Shown: positions 37,208 through 47,835, counted from the first letter of the stretch. The stretch is DNA of 64,000 bases from Cytobacillus pseudoceanisediminis (GCF_023516215.1 NZ_CP097349.1:4678001-4742000); one strand, 5' to 3'. The notes: generated by a model from the sequence alone, not told the origin. Translations and numbers: made by a program.

Positions 37208-37286
37208 ATTATAAAAGGTTTGTGTTTAGATGTCTATACCAGTTGGGATAATTAACTCTATCTGGTGTTTTGGTCTATACAACTAA
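37208..37286 (-). promoter_or_regulatory. nagA promoter with two NagR-like boxes
   Basis: TAGACA (37231-37236) and TATAAT (37208-37213) on the minus strand, 17 bases apart. A box CTGGTATAGACATC covers the -35; a second, GTTGTATAGACCAAA, lies 30-odd bases upstream at about 37270-37285. Both resemble the TGGTATAGAC half of NagR/DasR sites. Confidence 0.75.
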
Positions 37287-37326
37287 AATAGGATAGAAGG
37301 CGGGTGGACGCTTTCTATCCTATTAA
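37287..37326 (-). terminator. Terminator behind murQ
   Basis: AATAGGATAGAA/TTCTATCCTATT hairpin with TTTTAG on the minus strand. It separates the mur operon from nagA. Confidence 0.8.
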
Positions 37327-37362
37327 TTTGAGTTTTAAGGGAATTTCATACAATATATCTGA

Positions 37363-38268
37363 TTATTTAGTATGATATTCCGCAATGGCTTCCCGTAAAT
37401 AACCATTATGCTTTTTCAGAAGCCTGGCGGCTGCTTCACCTTTTAATCCTGTTAAAATTTGAAGAATCGCAGCCTTTGTATTATGGTTTTGTTCTTTGAG
37501 AGCGGCCTGGGCTTCTTCATCAGATGCACCTGTGGCCATTTTGACGATATTTTCAGCACGTTTAAACAGCTTCTCATTTGTCATCTGCACATCCACCATC
37601 AGATTGCCGTATACTTTTCCGAGTTTGATCATGGAAGCTGTTGTTAACATGTTCAGGACGAGCTTTTGTGCAGTGCCTGCTTTCATTCTTGTAGAGCCTG
37701 TAACCACTTCGGGCCCTGTGATAGGTGCTATCGTATATTTTGCAATTCTCCCCATTTCGGAGTCTTTAGTGCAGGCAACAGCAACAGTAACAGCACCGAC
37801 TTCATTTCCATATTGAAGAGCACCGATCGTATACGGCGTACGGCCGCTCGCTGCAATGCCGACAAGCACATCCTTGTCCGACAATTGAATATCTGCGACA
37901 TCCTGGCGTCCCTGTTCACTGTCATCCTCGGCGCCTTCAACTGCCTCGGTCATGGCTTCTTTGCCGCCGGCAATAATGCCGACAACCATTTCCGGGTCCG
38001 TTCCATAAGTGGGCGGACATTCTGAAGCATCGATAATGCCAAGGCGTCCTGAGGTGCCTGCACCAACGTAAATCAAGCGGCCTCCTTTTTTAAAACTATC
38101 CGTAATTTCATCCACCACTTTTACAATGTGAGGAATTTCTCTTGCAATGGCATTTGGAACAATCGCATCTTCCTGGTTTATGATTGTAATAATTTCTTCG
38201 GTTGTCATTAAATCTACTTCCATTGTTTTAGGGTTTCGCTGCTCGGTATTTAGCTTTGTAATATTCAT
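37363..38268 (-). CDS. murQ: N-acetylmuramic acid 6-phosphate etherase MurQ
   Basis: 301 residues with a SIS domain: [21 protein letters not shown] near residue 52, and [18 protein letters not shown] near 205. Cleaves the lactyl ether of MurNAc-6-P to give GlcNAc-6-P and D-lactate. Starts two bases behind the restored mupG stop. Its product feeds NagA next door. Confidence 0.97.
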   Translation of the reverse strand: MNITKLNTEQRNPKTMEVDLMTTEEIITIINQEDAIVPNAIAREIPHIVKVVDEITDSFKKGGRLIYVGAGTSGRLGIIDASECPPTYGTDPEMVVGIIAGGKEAMTEAVEGAEDDSEQGRQDVADIQLSDKDVLVGIAASGRTPYTIGALQYGNEVGAVTVAVACTKDSEMGRIAKYTIAPITGPEVVTGSTRMKAGTAQKLVLNMLTTASMIKLGKVYGNLMVDVQMTNEKLFKRAENIVKMATGASDEEAQAALKEQNHNTKAAILQILTGLKGEAAARLLKKHNGYLREAIAEYHTK

Positions 38269-38270
38269 TG

Positions 38271-39346
38271 TTAATCCCTCACTATTAATTGAAATTTAGT
38301 TCCTGCCTTGATCTGGTCAAGGAGTGGCAGATCCTCATCCATAACTCTTGCGATCACATTCACGCGTTCATCCCGGGGAGATCTGCTAAAGTAATCTGCA
38401 TCTCGCCTGCGTAGCGGCCGTATAGGATATTATCAACTGTGACACTCCCTTTTTTACGTTCCAGCTGGTTCATAGGTTCCCATTTATTTGATCCCTGGCC
38501 AGCATATGACCTTGATTCCACTGACCTTACAACATCCCGGGCAGGATCCATCCGATTTGTATGAGGTTTGTTAAAAAGCTCCTCATAGGTTTGTCCGCCA
38601 ATTAGCTCGATTCGGAGAGGCACAGTAGCATTGGCGATTTTCGCCAGTTGTGCAAGAGTCCCGTCTTTTACTGAATGATCACCGATCAGCACCTTGTCTG
38701 TATAGCAGCTGTTCATCAATTCAGCCGCCGCCGCAGCGGGTGGATAGCCCCGGTGCTTCTCAAGAGTAGGAAGCCCTGCGAAAATGGGTCCGCGATGTTC
38801 AGCGTCACCAGGCGCAAACGCCATGGTGGTTATCCCCATGCTTTTAAGGAACCGATTTCGCTCTATAAAAAAGTCTTTATCCAAACCCGTTTCAGGCCGC
38901 GGATAAAAATTATGCCAGGCTTCAACATTATGGGCGTTTAATCCCGCTTCCATCCACTCCTGCAGTTCTGCAGCAGAGATAGTGCTCGCATTGATTCCAA
39001 GTTTCATTTTTTTAGAGAGTTCAACAATCTGCTTAGAAGTAAAGCCGTAGTCTGCCCGGATTCCGGAGAGACCCCATTCAAGAAGAGTATCGAGCGTTCC
39101 CCAGTCCAATCCTAGATGGTCCAATGACTGAGGGGAAACGTCGGCGAGGAGTTCCATTTGATGCTGCTTTGCAAGAGCACCGAGGTTCTGAAGCAATTGT
39201 TTATATGTGCTGTGGTCATCTTCGGGAATATGGAGGGAAGTGAAGATGGATGTGAAGCCGTGAGAAGCCGCCCGCGCAATCCATTTTGCATTTTGAAGCT
39301 GGCGCTCCTCTGATAGATAAACTGATATTCCAAGCATCATAGTCAC
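38271..39346 (-). pseudogene. mupG: 6-phospho-N-acetylmuramidase MupG (DUF871), one frameshift
   Basis: Restored length 358 residues. As read, the frame stops at 38360 after LADLPG; one extra C in the run at minus-strand 38375-38378 continues it through DERVNVIARVMDEDLPLLDQ to a TAA at 38271, giving the family's cyclophilin-like C-terminal end. The N-terminal TIM barrel begins LGISVYLSEERQ. MupG hydrolyses MurNAc-6-P-GlcNAc disaccharide inside the cell in S. aureus and Bacillus; here it stands between murP and murQ, matching that role. Start ATG at 39346 or the second Met at 39340; GAGGTGACT precedes. Confidence 0.9.
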
Positions 39347-39450
39347 CTCTATAAGTCTGAATTTTTCAAAAATGCGACTTCATAAGTAAAGAAGGAGGAA
39401 TGCTCCTCCTTCTCCTAAATTAGAAAATATAAAATCTTGAATATAGATAA

Positions 39451-39800
39451 CTGCCTAGCTCCAGCGCCTACCCCCTCGAGGTCACAAGGGCTCCTATGGA
39501 CTCGGGTCATAAGCCGTTTCCTTTCAGAAGGAAGAACGCCTACTTACAGAAACCGTCTTATGCCTGTCGTCCCTGGGCTGTCACCTCCACATTTCTGGCA
39601 ATCCTCCCAAAAAGGCAAAGAGCGCCTTTCCGTGAGGCTCGTCTTGTGCTTGAGGCCCCCAGGACAAGGAAGGCCTCGTCAGCATAAACATCGCACGACC
39701 GAAAGCGACAGCTTTTGGGAGGAGGGGGCATGCAGACGTTGCCACAGGACGTGGCGTTGGTTAGTCTGCGTTCCTCTGTGGACAAAGCGCTTCCGCTTTT
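39451..39800 (+). repeat. TAGCTCC/GCTTTTC dispersed repeat, copy 2 (long form)
   Basis: Begins CTGCCTAGCTCCAGCGCC, ends CGCTTCCGCTTTTC, at the murP stop. The 350 bases hold inner inverted segments (ATAAGCCGTTTC and GAAACCGTCTTAT) and no gene. Together with 39347-39450 it fills the gap inside the murP-mupG operon. Confidence 0.65.
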
Positions 39801-41180
39801 CTATATGTTTTTAGCCATTTCCTCTTTGAATCCGAACATCCATGTGAACAGGAAGCCAAACGCATAGGCAATTAAAAGGCCGATCAGATACAGTACGATT
39901 TGATTTGTGTGAACGAGGAAGGCAAGCGGTATGCCGGAAACCCCGATGGCTACTGTAGCAATCTTGAAGAACGCCTGGAAAGCACCGCCCACAGCAGCTC
40001 CTAGACATGCTGTTAAGAAAGGACGTCCCAGCGGCAGTGTCACCCCGAAAATAAGCGGCTCACCAATACCGAGCATTCCAACCGGAAGTCCGCCTTTAAT
40101 CACTTTCTTCAGACGGGCATTTTTTGTTTTGAAGTAGATGGCGAATGCCGCACCTACTTGGCCGGCGCCTCCCATTGCAAGAATCGGCAGGAGCGGATCG
40201 TCACCGATTGAGTTAATTAATTCCATATGAACTGGAGTTAAACCTTGATGCAGCCCAGTTACAACAAGCGGAAGGAAGGTTCCGGCAAGTACTAAGCCAG
40301 CCAGGATGCCGCCAACATCCAGAACGCCAAGGAGACCTTTTGTGATAATGTCAGACAGGAATCCGCCAACAGGCTGCAGGACAAAGAATGTCGCAAAGCC
40401 TGTAATTAATAATGCCAGTGTCGGTGTTACAATAATATCAATTGCTGATGGAACGACTTTGCGGATTCTTTTTTCCAAAAAGGCCACAAGCGCAGCAGCG
40501 AGCATGACTCCAATCAAGCCGCCCCGGCCTGGCACCAATGCTTCACCGAAAAGAGTTATATTGGCAAGGCCGGGATTGATTAATAGAATACCGGCTGCAC
40601 CGCCTAGAGCAGGAGACCCTCCAAACTCCTTCGCTGTGTTAATACCTACAAACACGCCCAGGTAACCGAATAAACCCCAGCCAATCAAATCAAGCATTTG
40701 AACGAGCGTGGATTCCGGGTCTCCGCCTGATTTGATGATTACATTATTGATCCCTGCAATCAAACCGGAAGCAACGATAGCTGGAATCAGCGGGATAAAG
40801 ATACTTGCAATTTTTCTTAAAAATAACTTGAAAGGAGTAGCGTTTTTCTCATTGAGTCCGGCTTTCGTCCGGGCTGCCAGTCCTTCCAATGAAGTGTCAA
40901 TCTCTTCATCATCATCAATGGATGAAACATTTTTGCCTGTCATCCTGGAAACTTCGTCAGCTACCTTGGTGACGATCCCGGGTCCGAGGATGATTTGGAG
41001 TGTTTCTGCTTCCACCACACCCATAACGCCATCAATATCCTTGATGCCATTCAGGTTGACTTTGCTTTCATCGACCGGCTTCACGCGAAGGCGGGTCATG
41101 CAGGAGGCCAGTTCCGCGATATTGCCGGTGCCGCCCAACTGCTCCGTAATCTCTTTCGCCAAGCGTTCTTCTTTACGCAT
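39801..41180 (-). CDS. murP: PTS transporter EIIBC for N-acetylmuramic acid, MurP
   Basis: 459 residues. An N-terminal EIIB domain with the phosphorylated Cys in ASCMTRLRV, then an EIIC membrane domain with GLHQGLTPVHMEL and GMLGIGEPLIFGV. No EIIA domain, as in MurP, so EIIA is borrowed from another system. Takes up MurNAc or MurNAc-GlcNAc as 6-phosphate. The neighbours mupG and murQ fix the substrate. AGGGGG ribosome site. Confidence 0.92.
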   Translation of the reverse strand: MRKEERLAKEITEQLGGTGNIAELASCMTRLRVKPVDESKVNLNGIKDIDGVMGVVEAETLQIILGPGIVTKVADEVSRMTGKNVSSIDDDEEIDTSLEGLAARTKAGLNEKNATPFKLFLRKIASIFIPLIPAIVASGLIAGINNVIIKSGGDPESTLVQMLDLIGWGLFGYLGVFVGINTAKEFGGSPALGGAAGILLINPGLANITLFGEALVPGRGGLIGVMLAAALVAFLEKRIRKVVPSAIDIIVTPTLALLITGFATFFVLQPVGGFLSDIITKGLLGVLDVGGILAGLVLAGTFLPLVVTGLHQGLTPVHMELINSIGDDPLLPILAMGGAGQVGAAFAIYFKTKNARLKKVIKGGLPVGMLGIGEPLIFGVTLPLGRPFLTACLGAAVGGAFQAFFKIATVAIGVSGIPLAFLVHTNQIVLYLIGLLIAYAFGFLFTWMFGFKEEMAKNI

Positions 41181-41240
41181 GAGTTTTTCCCCCTCTTTTT
41201 TTAAAAATGAATGAACGTAATAAAAGCTAAAAAATGTAAA

Positions 41241-41254
41241 TGAATTCGCTTACA
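41241..41254. promoter_or_regulatory. Probable cre site (CcpA) of murP
   Basis: TGAATTCGCTTACA matches the cre consensus TGWAANCGNTNWCA at all fixed positions but one. It lies just downstream of the murP -10, where CcpA blocks transcription. Confidence 0.6.
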
Positions 41255-41259
41255 TAATC

Positions 41260-41295
41260 ATATTACCAAGGTTTAGTATAGTTGTCTATACCATC
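41260..41295 (-). promoter_or_regulatory. murP promoter with NagR-like box
   Basis: TAGACA (41283-41288) and TAATAT (41260-41265), minus strand, spacing 17. GATGGTATAGACAACTAT covers the -35 exactly as at nagA. Confidence 0.75.
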
Positions 41296-41538
41296 TGAAT
41301 ATTTTTACAAAAAGCATATCATCATATTTATACGCAGAATATCCCTGAAAATTGTCCCTGTCGAGAAGGATTAAGCATATGGGCCTAGTGTTAATTTTGT
41401 AAAAATCGTTTTCAGAAATTTGGTTCTGCGTTAAAAAGTGCTAAAATAGAGTGAAACTTCAGAGTGAATTTTTTAGAAATTATAAGTTACATATAAAGAG
41501 ATCATCCAGAAGTGCCAGCATTAAAGGAGGAACCTATT

Positions 41539-42474
41539 TTGGTAAAAGTGCGCACAAAAGATATTATAGAAAAATTTGGGCTCGAATTGATTGCCGGAGA
41601 GGAAGGCATTAACCGGCCGATTACGACGAGTGATATTTCCCGTCCGGGCCTGGAGATGGCTGGTTATTTTGATTACTATCCGGCTGAACGTATTCAATTG
41701 GTCGGGAAAACCGAGCTGTCTTTTGTTGAAAAGTTAAATAATTCCGAGCGGGAGATCCGGCTTGAACGGCTCTGTACAGATATTACACCCGGCATAATCG
41801 TCACGAGAGGACTGGATATACCTGACGAACTGATTGAAGCGGCAGAGAGAGAATCGGTTCCGCTGCTCCGCTCCAAACAGAAAACGACTCGTTTTTCCAG
41901 TTTGCTGACCAATTTTCTGGAAAGCAAGCTTGCTCCAACCACAGCTGTACATGGCGTCCTTGTCGATATTTATGGGGTAGGGGTACTGATAACTGGAAAA
42001 AGCGGAGTTGGTAAGAGTGAGACGGCGCTTGAGCTAGTTAAGCGGGGACACCGCCTTGTTGCGGATGACTGCGTGGAGATCAGGCAGGAAGATGAAGATT
42101 ACCTGGTCGGAAACTCACCGGAATTGATTGAACATCTGCTTGAAATCCGCGGCCTCGGCATTATCAATGTCATGACCCTGTTTGGTGCTGGAGCAGTCCG
42201 CAGCTATAAGAAAATCTCTGTGGTCATGAATTTGGAGCTGTGGGATCCGAAAAAGCAGTACGACCGTCTTGGCCTTGATGAAGAAAAGATGAAAATCATC
42301 GATACAGAAGTTACAAAGCTGACCATTCCGGTAAGACCCGGACGAAACCTGGCTGTCATCATTGAAGTGGCTGCCATGAATTTCCGATTAAAAAGAATGG
42401 GGATGAATGCAGCGGAACAGTTCACGAACCGCCTGTCGGATGTGATTGAGGACGGAGACCATGATGATCGTTAA
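41539..42474 (+). CDS. hprK: HPr kinase/phosphorylase
   Basis: 311 residues from the TTG at 41539 (GTG at 41542 also possible), five to eight bases behind AAAGGAGGAA; this start aligns with B. subtilis HprK (KVRTKD). Walker A GKSGVGKS, then the [10 protein letters not shown] family signature. Phosphorylates Ser-46 of HPr and so controls catabolite repression through CcpA. Head of the hprK-lgt-yvoD-ppaX cluster. Confidence 0.97.
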   Translation: MVKVRTKDIIEKFGLELIAGEEGINRPITTSDISRPGLEMAGYFDYYPAERIQLVGKTELSFVEKLNNSEREIRLERLCTDITPGIIVTRGLDIPDELIEAAERESVPLLRSKQKTTRFSSLLTNFLESKLAPTTAVHGVLVDIYGVGVLITGKSGVGKSETALELVKRGHRLVADDCVEIRQEDEDYLVGNSPELIEHLLEIRGLGIINVMTLFGAGAVRSYKKISVVMNLELWDPKKQYDRLGLDEEKMKIIDTEVTKLTIPVRPGRNLAVIIEVAAMNFRLKRMGMNAAEQFTNRLSDVIEDGDHDDR

Positions 42475-42487
42475 AGAGGGCAAAACA

Positions 42488-42513
42488 CTTTCAATCAAAC
42501 GTTTGATTGAAAG
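42488..42513. promoter_or_regulatory. 26-base perfect palindrome
   Basis: Centred on AATCAAACGTTTGATT, the same core as at 24576 and 24603. It lies 14 bases behind hprK and well ahead of lgt; with no loop and no T-tract it is a poor terminator and more like an operator. Confidence 0.5.
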
Positions 42514-42622
42514 CTGATAAGCCTGACTAGCTTAGGATCTATAGCGCGTGTGGCAAAAACCACCCCAGAGGTGCATGCGCTTTTCTTGCAATAATAGAAT
42601 TTATATCTTTGAACTTAGATAA

Positions 42623-42744
42623 CTGTCTAGCTCCAGGCGCCATCGGCTCTCAGGTCTAAGCCAATCCGTCACAAAGGTTAAAAAACAGCCTTCATGCCGG
42701 CTTGTCTTATGCTTGCCGCCGATGAGCGGGCGCCTTGCGCTTTT
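42623..42744 (+). repeat. TAGCTCC/GCTTTTC dispersed repeat, copy 3
   Basis: Begins TGTCTAGCTCCAGGCGCC, ends GGGCGCCTTGCGCTTTTC, with GGCGCC/GGCGCC outer pairing. It lies between hprK and lgt. Confidence 0.7.
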
Positions 42745-42765
42745 CGATGAGAAGGAGAAGTGATC

Positions 42766-43590
42766 ATGGAAAAAAATATTCAGCCGTTAGATCCGATTGC
42801 CATATCCCTTGGGCCAATTCAGGTCCACTGGTACGGCCTGATTATCGGTGTTGGCATTGCACTTGCACTCATTATCGCGATGAGAGAAGGGGAGAGAAGG
42901 GGACTCCCTAAAGATATTTTTGCCGATTTGATGCTGTGGGCCATTCCCATTGCGATTATTTCTGCAAGAATCTATTACGTTATTTTTCAATGGGATTTTT
43001 ACTCGCAGAATCCGGGTGAAATCATTAAAATTTGGAATGGCGGAATTGCCATTCATGGAGCTTTGATTGGTTCTGTCATCACAGCTTATGTTTTTGCAAA
43101 GAAAAGGAAGATATCGTTCTGGAAGCTGGCTGATATTGCAGCGCCAAGCATCATCTTAGGGCAGGCAATCGGGCGCTGGGGCAACTTCATGAACCAGGAG
43201 GCTCATGGCAGGGAAGTCAGCCGGGCATTCCTGGAAAATATGTATTTGCCTGAATTTATCGTTGACCAGATGTATATTAACGGTGCCTATTATCATCCGA
43301 CGTTTTTATATGAATCAATCTGGAATATCATTGGGTTTATCATTCTTATATTATTAAGAAGAGCAAACTTAAGGCGCGGGGAACTTTTCCTCTCGTATGT
43401 AATCTGGTATTCGATCGGCCGTTTCTTTGTAGAAGGCCTGCGGACCGACAGCCTGATGCTTACTGAGAATTTAAGGATTGCTCAGACGATATCTATCGTT
43501 CTTATTATTGGTGCGCTAGTCCTGATTTTTTATAGAAGAGCAGAGGGTCTTGCCAAAGCTCGTTATTTGGATAAAGCCGAGGGGAAATAA
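42766..43590 (+). CDS. lgt: Prolipoprotein diacylglyceryl transferase
   Basis: 274 residues, seven membrane helices. ATG at 42766, seven bases behind GAAGGAGA; a GTG at 42760 is too close. IAIHGALIG (essential His) and [13 protein letters not shown] (Arg/Asn of the Lgt signature). Adds diacylglycerol to lipobox Cys, e.g. of MetQ. Confidence 0.97.
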   Translation: MEKNIQPLDPIAISLGPIQVHWYGLIIGVGIALALIIAMREGERRGLPKDIFADLMLWAIPIAIISARIYYVIFQWDFYSQNPGEIIKIWNGGIAIHGALIGSVITAYVFAKKRKISFWKLADIAAPSIILGQAIGRWGNFMNQEAHGREVSRAFLENMYLPEFIVDQMYINGAYYHPTFLYESIWNIIGFIILILLRRANLRRGELFLSYVIWYSIGRFFVEGLRTDSLMLTENLRIAQTISIVLIIGALVLIFYRRAEGLAKARYLDKAEGK

Positions 43591-43609
43591 CGGACAGGGG
43601 AGAGTAGAG

Positions 43610-44545
43610 ATGCTGGTTGAATCTTGCAAACGGGGGCTGATGGCCGGCTTAAAGACAACATGGACACTCGGGAAAGTCATTTTCCCGGTCACGCTGATTG
43701 TGGCACTGCTTCAGCATACGCCAGTGCTTCCATGGGTAATCAAGCTGATCACGCCCCTTATGAATCTGATTGGGCTGTCAGGAGATGCAGCCATACCGCT
43801 TGTATTGGGGAACTTCTTAAATTTGTATGCGGGGATTGGAGCCATTTTAACGCTCGATCTCTCGGTTAAAGAAGTATTTATTATTGCCGTCATGCTGTCT
43901 TTTTCACATAATATGCTGATTGAAACCGGAGTGGCATTGAAGGTCGGCGTTAAGCTTTGGGTCGTTCTGGCAGTACGCATCGGACTGGCGCTTTTAAGCG
44001 CGATTGTGATCAACCTTGTTTGGCAGGGAGGATCCGAAACTGCTAAGTACGGATTTATTCCGGCAAAAGAAGAGCTGGTATCCGGTGCATTGCCCATCCT
44101 GCTGGATGCACTGCAGACTGCATTGCTCGGTATTCTCCAGCTTGCCATCATCGTCATTCCACTGATGATTATTATTCAAATCTTAAAAGATAAGCAATGG
44201 CTTGCTGTTTTTTCAAAATGGATGGCGCCTGTGACCAGGGCACTTGGAATGAAAGAAAATACGTCTACAACTCTTGCAGCCGGCTTGCTGATTGGCCTTG
44301 CCTATGGGGCGGGCGTCATGATTCAGGCAGTAGAGGAAGATGGCGTCAGTAAACGAGATGTAACGATCGCATTTATTTTCCTCGTTGCCTGCCACGCAGT
44401 CGTTGAAGATACTTTGATTTTTGTGCCGCTTGGCATTCCGGTATTACCGCTTCTGCTGATTCGCCTGGGTGTGGCAATTATCCTGACATTGGCAGTGGCA
44501 GCGATCTGGAAGCGTGCTGATCTGGCAAAAGAAAGGAAGCAACAT
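43610..44545 (+). CDS. yvoD: Nucleoside-recognition/Gate-domain membrane protein YvoD
   Basis: About 312 residues and about eight membrane helices, with two Gate-type repeats ([17 protein letters not shown] and [15 protein letters not shown]). ATG at 43610 behind GGGGAGAG. As read there is no stop: the frame runs straight into ppaX. One more A in the run 44527-44530 would end it at a TAA at 44554-44556, overlapping ppaX by 11 bases as expected. Transport substrate unknown. Confidence 0.85.
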
Positions 44546-45193
44546 ATGAGCATTAACACACTATTATTTGACTTAGATGGAACATTGATCGACACAAACG
44601 AATTGATTATTTCCTCATTTTTGCATACGCTGGGAAAATATTATCCAGACCGCTATCAGCGGGAAGATGTTCTCCCATTCATGGGGCCGACCCTGCATGA
44701 AACATTCGAGTCCATCAACCCGGAAAAAGTGGAGGAGATGATCTCGGTTTACAGGGAGTACAATATTAAGAACCACGACGTGCTTGTGAAAGAATTTGCT
44801 GGCGTATTTGAAACGGTTCGGACTTTAAAAGAATCGGGATATAAACTGGGCATTGTTACGACAAAAGTTTCCAATGTAGTTGAAAAGGGCTTAAAGCTGA
44901 CAAATCTTGACCAGTTTTTCGACGTGGTTGTTACGCTCGACCACGTGGATAAGCCAAAGCCCGATCCGGAGCCAATCTTGAAGGCATTAAGCCTGCTGGA
45001 TGCGAAGCCGGAAGAAGCTATTATGGTCGGCGATAATTCGCACGATATCGATGGAGGAAAAAACGCCGGCACAAAAACGGCTGGTGTTGCCTGGACAGCG
45101 AAAGGCCGTGATTTCCTCGCGCGCTTTGAACCGGATTATATGCTGGACAATATGGCTGACCTGCTCGATATTCTTGAGGCAGAAAACCAATGA
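44546..45193 (+). CDS. ppaX: Pyrophosphatase PpaX
   Basis: 215 residues, HAD family: [10 protein letters not shown] (nucleophile Asp), [15 protein letters not shown] (Lys) and MVGDNSHDI. The ATG at 44546 has GAAAGGAAG. Removes pyrophosphate made by HprK phosphorolysis of HPr-Ser-P, hence its place in this cluster. In the present sequence it is fused in frame to yvoD. Confidence 0.93.
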   Translation: MSINTLLFDLDGTLIDTNELIISSFLHTLGKYYPDRYQREDVLPFMGPTLHETFESINPEKVEEMISVYREYNIKNHDVLVKEFAGVFETVRTLKESGYKLGIVTTKVSNVVEKGLKLTNLDQFFDVVVTLDHVDKPKPDPEPILKALSLLDAKPEEAIMVGDNSHDIDGGKNAGTKTAGVAWTAKGRDFLARFEPDYMLDNMADLLDILEAENQ

Positions 45194-45741
45194 GAAAAAC
45201 GGAGCGTTTTCCGGTAGAGGGAGGCAATTCTCTCTGGCATGTGTATAAAACGGTTCCGTTCTTGAAGGTGGTCAAAAACTTTATTGTGATCCAGCTTGCG
45301 CGCTACACGCCATTTCTGGGTATGAAAAATTGGCTCTATCGTAATTTCCTGAGAATGAAGGTGGGGGATCAGACATCATTCGCACTCATGGTTATGCTGG
45401 ACGTCATGTTCCCGGAAAAAATATGTGTCGGCCGCAACACGGTCATTGGATATAACACTACGATCCTCGCCCATGAATATTTGATTAAGGAATATCGCCT
45501 CGGGAGGGTTGAAATTGGCAGCGAAGTCATGATTGGCGCCAATTCAACCATTCTTCCCGGCGTCACGATCGGAGATGGTGCGATTGTTTCAGCTGGAACG
45601 CTTGTTCATAAAGATGTCCCGTCTGGCGCTTTTGTTGGCGGCAACCCGATGCGTGTCATCTATACAAAGGAAGAACTTGCCGCACGCTGGGCGGATGATC
45701 CGATATATGGCATTAATAAAGACCAAACTCCGTTAGCTTAG
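45190..45741 (+). CDS. yvoF: Hexapeptide-repeat acetyltransferase YvoF
   Basis: 183 residues, left-handed beta-helix acyltransferase: [20 protein letters not shown], then [21 protein letters not shown] and GNPMRV. ATGA overlap with ppaX. Acceptor unknown. Confidence 0.9.
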   Translation: MRKTERFPVEGGNSLWHVYKTVPFLKVVKNFIVIQLARYTPFLGMKNWLYRNFLRMKVGDQTSFALMVMLDVMFPEKICVGRNTVIGYNTTILAHEYLIKEYRLGRVEIGSEVMIGANSTILPGVTIGDGAIVSAGTLVHKDVPSGAFVGGNPMRVIYTKEELAARWADDPIYGINKDQTPLA

Positions 45742-45757
45742 GCTGGCGGTTTTTTTA
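45730..45757 (+). terminator. Terminator of the hprK cluster
   Basis: CCGTTAGC/GCTGGCGG hairpin then seven T; the 5' arm overlaps the yvoF stop. Confidence 0.8.
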
Positions 45758-45906
45758 TTATTGTGAGATGTTGGATAGATTCCAAAAGATGCTCGATATA
45801 TTTAGATGCAAGTCTTTAACTCAAATAACCTTTCCAAAAAAGTACAAACTATATGAAAGCTCGTTTTTAAAAAAGGGAGTCTTTTTTATTTTTCTGATTC
45901 TTTTGG

Positions 45907-45935
45907 TTGACGGCATAGAATTTGCGCGTTAAACT
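45907..45935 (+). promoter_or_regulatory. Sigma-A promoter of the his operon
   Basis: TTGACG, 17 bases, TAAACT. The leader to 46010 is only about 70 bases and shows no T-box. Confidence 0.65.
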
Positions 45936-46010
45936 ACATATAACTTCAATTTGCTACCATATTAGCGAACTAAAGGATTCGGAATTTTTAAGTCATAGAG
46001 GTGAATACTT

Positions 46011-47194
46011 TTGAGCCGATTATTTATGTTTGAAAAGCCGTTAGGCATGAGAGATACATTACCAGATTTATATGAAAGAAAGGCAGCAGTCCGGTCATCC
46101 ATCCAGGAGGAAATGAAACGGTGGGGCTATCAGTTTATCGAAACGCCTGCACTCGAATATTACGAAACAGTTGGAGCGGCATCAGCAATACTTGATCAGC
46201 AGCTGTTCAAGCTGCTTGATCAGCAGGGCCATACCCTTGTGCTGCGGCCGGATATGACAGCGCCGATCGCAAGGGTGGCAGCATCCCGTCTTTTAAAAGA
46301 CGAGCTGCCTATAAGGCTTGCATATTCTGCCAATGTATACCGCGCCCAGCAGCGGGAGGGCGGCAGGCCAGCTGAGTTTGAGCAGATCGGTGTTGAATGC
46401 ATTGGCGACCATACGATCAGTGCGGATGGCGAAGGGATGGCGATGATGATCTCTGCTTTAAAAGAAGCTGGTCTTCAGAACTTCCAGCTTTCCGCCGGCC
46501 ACATCGGTTTTGTCCGGGACTTCTTCCAGCAGATTTTAGGAACGGAAGAAAGAGTGGAAAACCTGACAAGATTTTTATATGAGAAAAATTATGTCGGGTA
46601 CAGAGAACATGTTAAGAGCCTGGCTCTTTCATCCATTGATAAACAAAGGCTTCTCGATTTCCTTAAATTAAGAGGCGGGGAAGAAGTCATTGAGATTGCT
46701 TATGGCCTTCTGGAAAACGGCACAGGAAAAAAGCATTAGCCGAGCTCGAACAGCTTTGGGGCATTATGCAGGACTACGGCCAGGAAGGGACAGTTAAATT
46801 TGATTTAACGCTCGTCAGCCATATGAGCTACTACACGGGCATTCTTTTTGAGGTATATGCGGAAAATGTTGGTTTCCCGATCGGAAATGGCGGCCGCTAT
46901 GATCTGCTGCTCCAAAAGTTCGGAAAAGATACGGGAGCAACCGGCTTTGCCATCAGAATGGACCGCCTGCTTGAGGCTCTGGAAGACAGCATTGCGGCTG
47001 AACCTGTGTACTGCGTTCTATACAGTCCGGAACGCCGCAAAGAGGCATTCGATTTTGCGAAGAAGGAACGTTCTGCCGGAAAGAAAGTGGTTCTGCAGGA
47101 TATTAGCGGTGTCAAGGACATCGATGCCTGCACCAGCCAATATGAGGATATTACCTTTTTAGTCGGAAAAGCTGGAAAGGAGAGCATAAAATGA
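46011..47194 (+). pseudogene. hisZ: ATP phosphoribosyltransferase regulatory subunit HisZ (one frameshift)
   Basis: Restored length 394 residues, histidyl-tRNA-synthetase-like: GMRDTLPD, LRPDMTAPIAR (motif 2) and GGRYDLLL. TTG start behind GAGGTGAA. One A is missing in the run 46727-46732, which turns GKKALAEL into GKKH-stop. HisZ makes the short-form HisG active. Its stop overlaps hisG by four bases. Confidence 0.94.
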
Positions 47195-47835
47195 GTGATG
47201 TTTTAACGATTGCGATGCCAAAGGGCCGCATTTTTGAAGAAGCGGCTGAATTGCTCCGCCAGGCAGGCTTTCAATTGCCTCCGGAATTTGATGATTCACG
47301 TAAATTGATTATAGATGTACCTGAAGAGAATTTTCGCTTTATCCTTGCAAAGCCGATGGATGTGCCAACTTATGTAGAGCATGGTGTGGCAGACCTTGGG
47401 ATTGCGGGGAAGGATGTAATGCTTGAAGAAGAGCGGGATGTTTACGAGCTTCTTGATTTAAAGATCAGCGCCTGCTATCTCGCGGTCGCAGGACTGCCAA
47501 ATACCAGGCTGAACGATGTTGCTCCTAAAATTGCAACGAAGTATCCGCAGATTGCGGCAGCGTATTTCCGTGAGCAGGGGGAGCAGGTGGAGATCATTAA
47601 ATTGAACGGTTCCATAGAGCTTGCGCCTATGATCGGGCTGGCAGACCGGATCGTGGACATCGTATCAACCGGCCGAACGTTAAAAGAGAACGGGCTCGTT
47701 GAATACGAAACCATCGTCGGCATCACTTCAAGATTGATTGTCAATCCTGTCAGCTACCGCATGAAGGATGAACGCATAAGCGAGCTGGTTGGACGTCTTA
47801 CGGAAGTAATAGCTGGAGAAGAAATTCGTACTTAA
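47191..47835 (+). CDS. hisG: ATP phosphoribosyltransferase, short form HisG
   Basis: 214 residues; the short form needs His[11 protein letters not shown] at the N-terminus and the PRPP loop [14 protein letters not shown]. First step of histidine synthesis. Confidence 0.97.
   Translation: MSDVLTIAMPKGRIFEEAAELLRQAGFQLPPEFDDSRKLIIDVPEENFRFILAKPMDVPTYVEHGVADLGIAGKDVMLEEERDVYELLDLKISACYLAVAGLPNTRLNDVAPKIATKYPQIAAAYFREQGEQVEIIKLNGSIELAPMIGLADRIVDIVSTGRTLKENGLVEYETIVGITSRLIVNPVSYRMKDERISELVGRLTEVIAGEEIRT

Noticed and set aside
42488..42513. Terminator of hprK
   Set aside because: The palindrome has no loop bases and no T-tract; the same core occurs ahead of uvrB where no terminator is expected.
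45760..46010. Possible T-box or attenuator ahead of the his operon
   Set aside because: No T-box sequence, no specifier-loop structure and no clear terminator pair; only a promoter and a short leader are visible.
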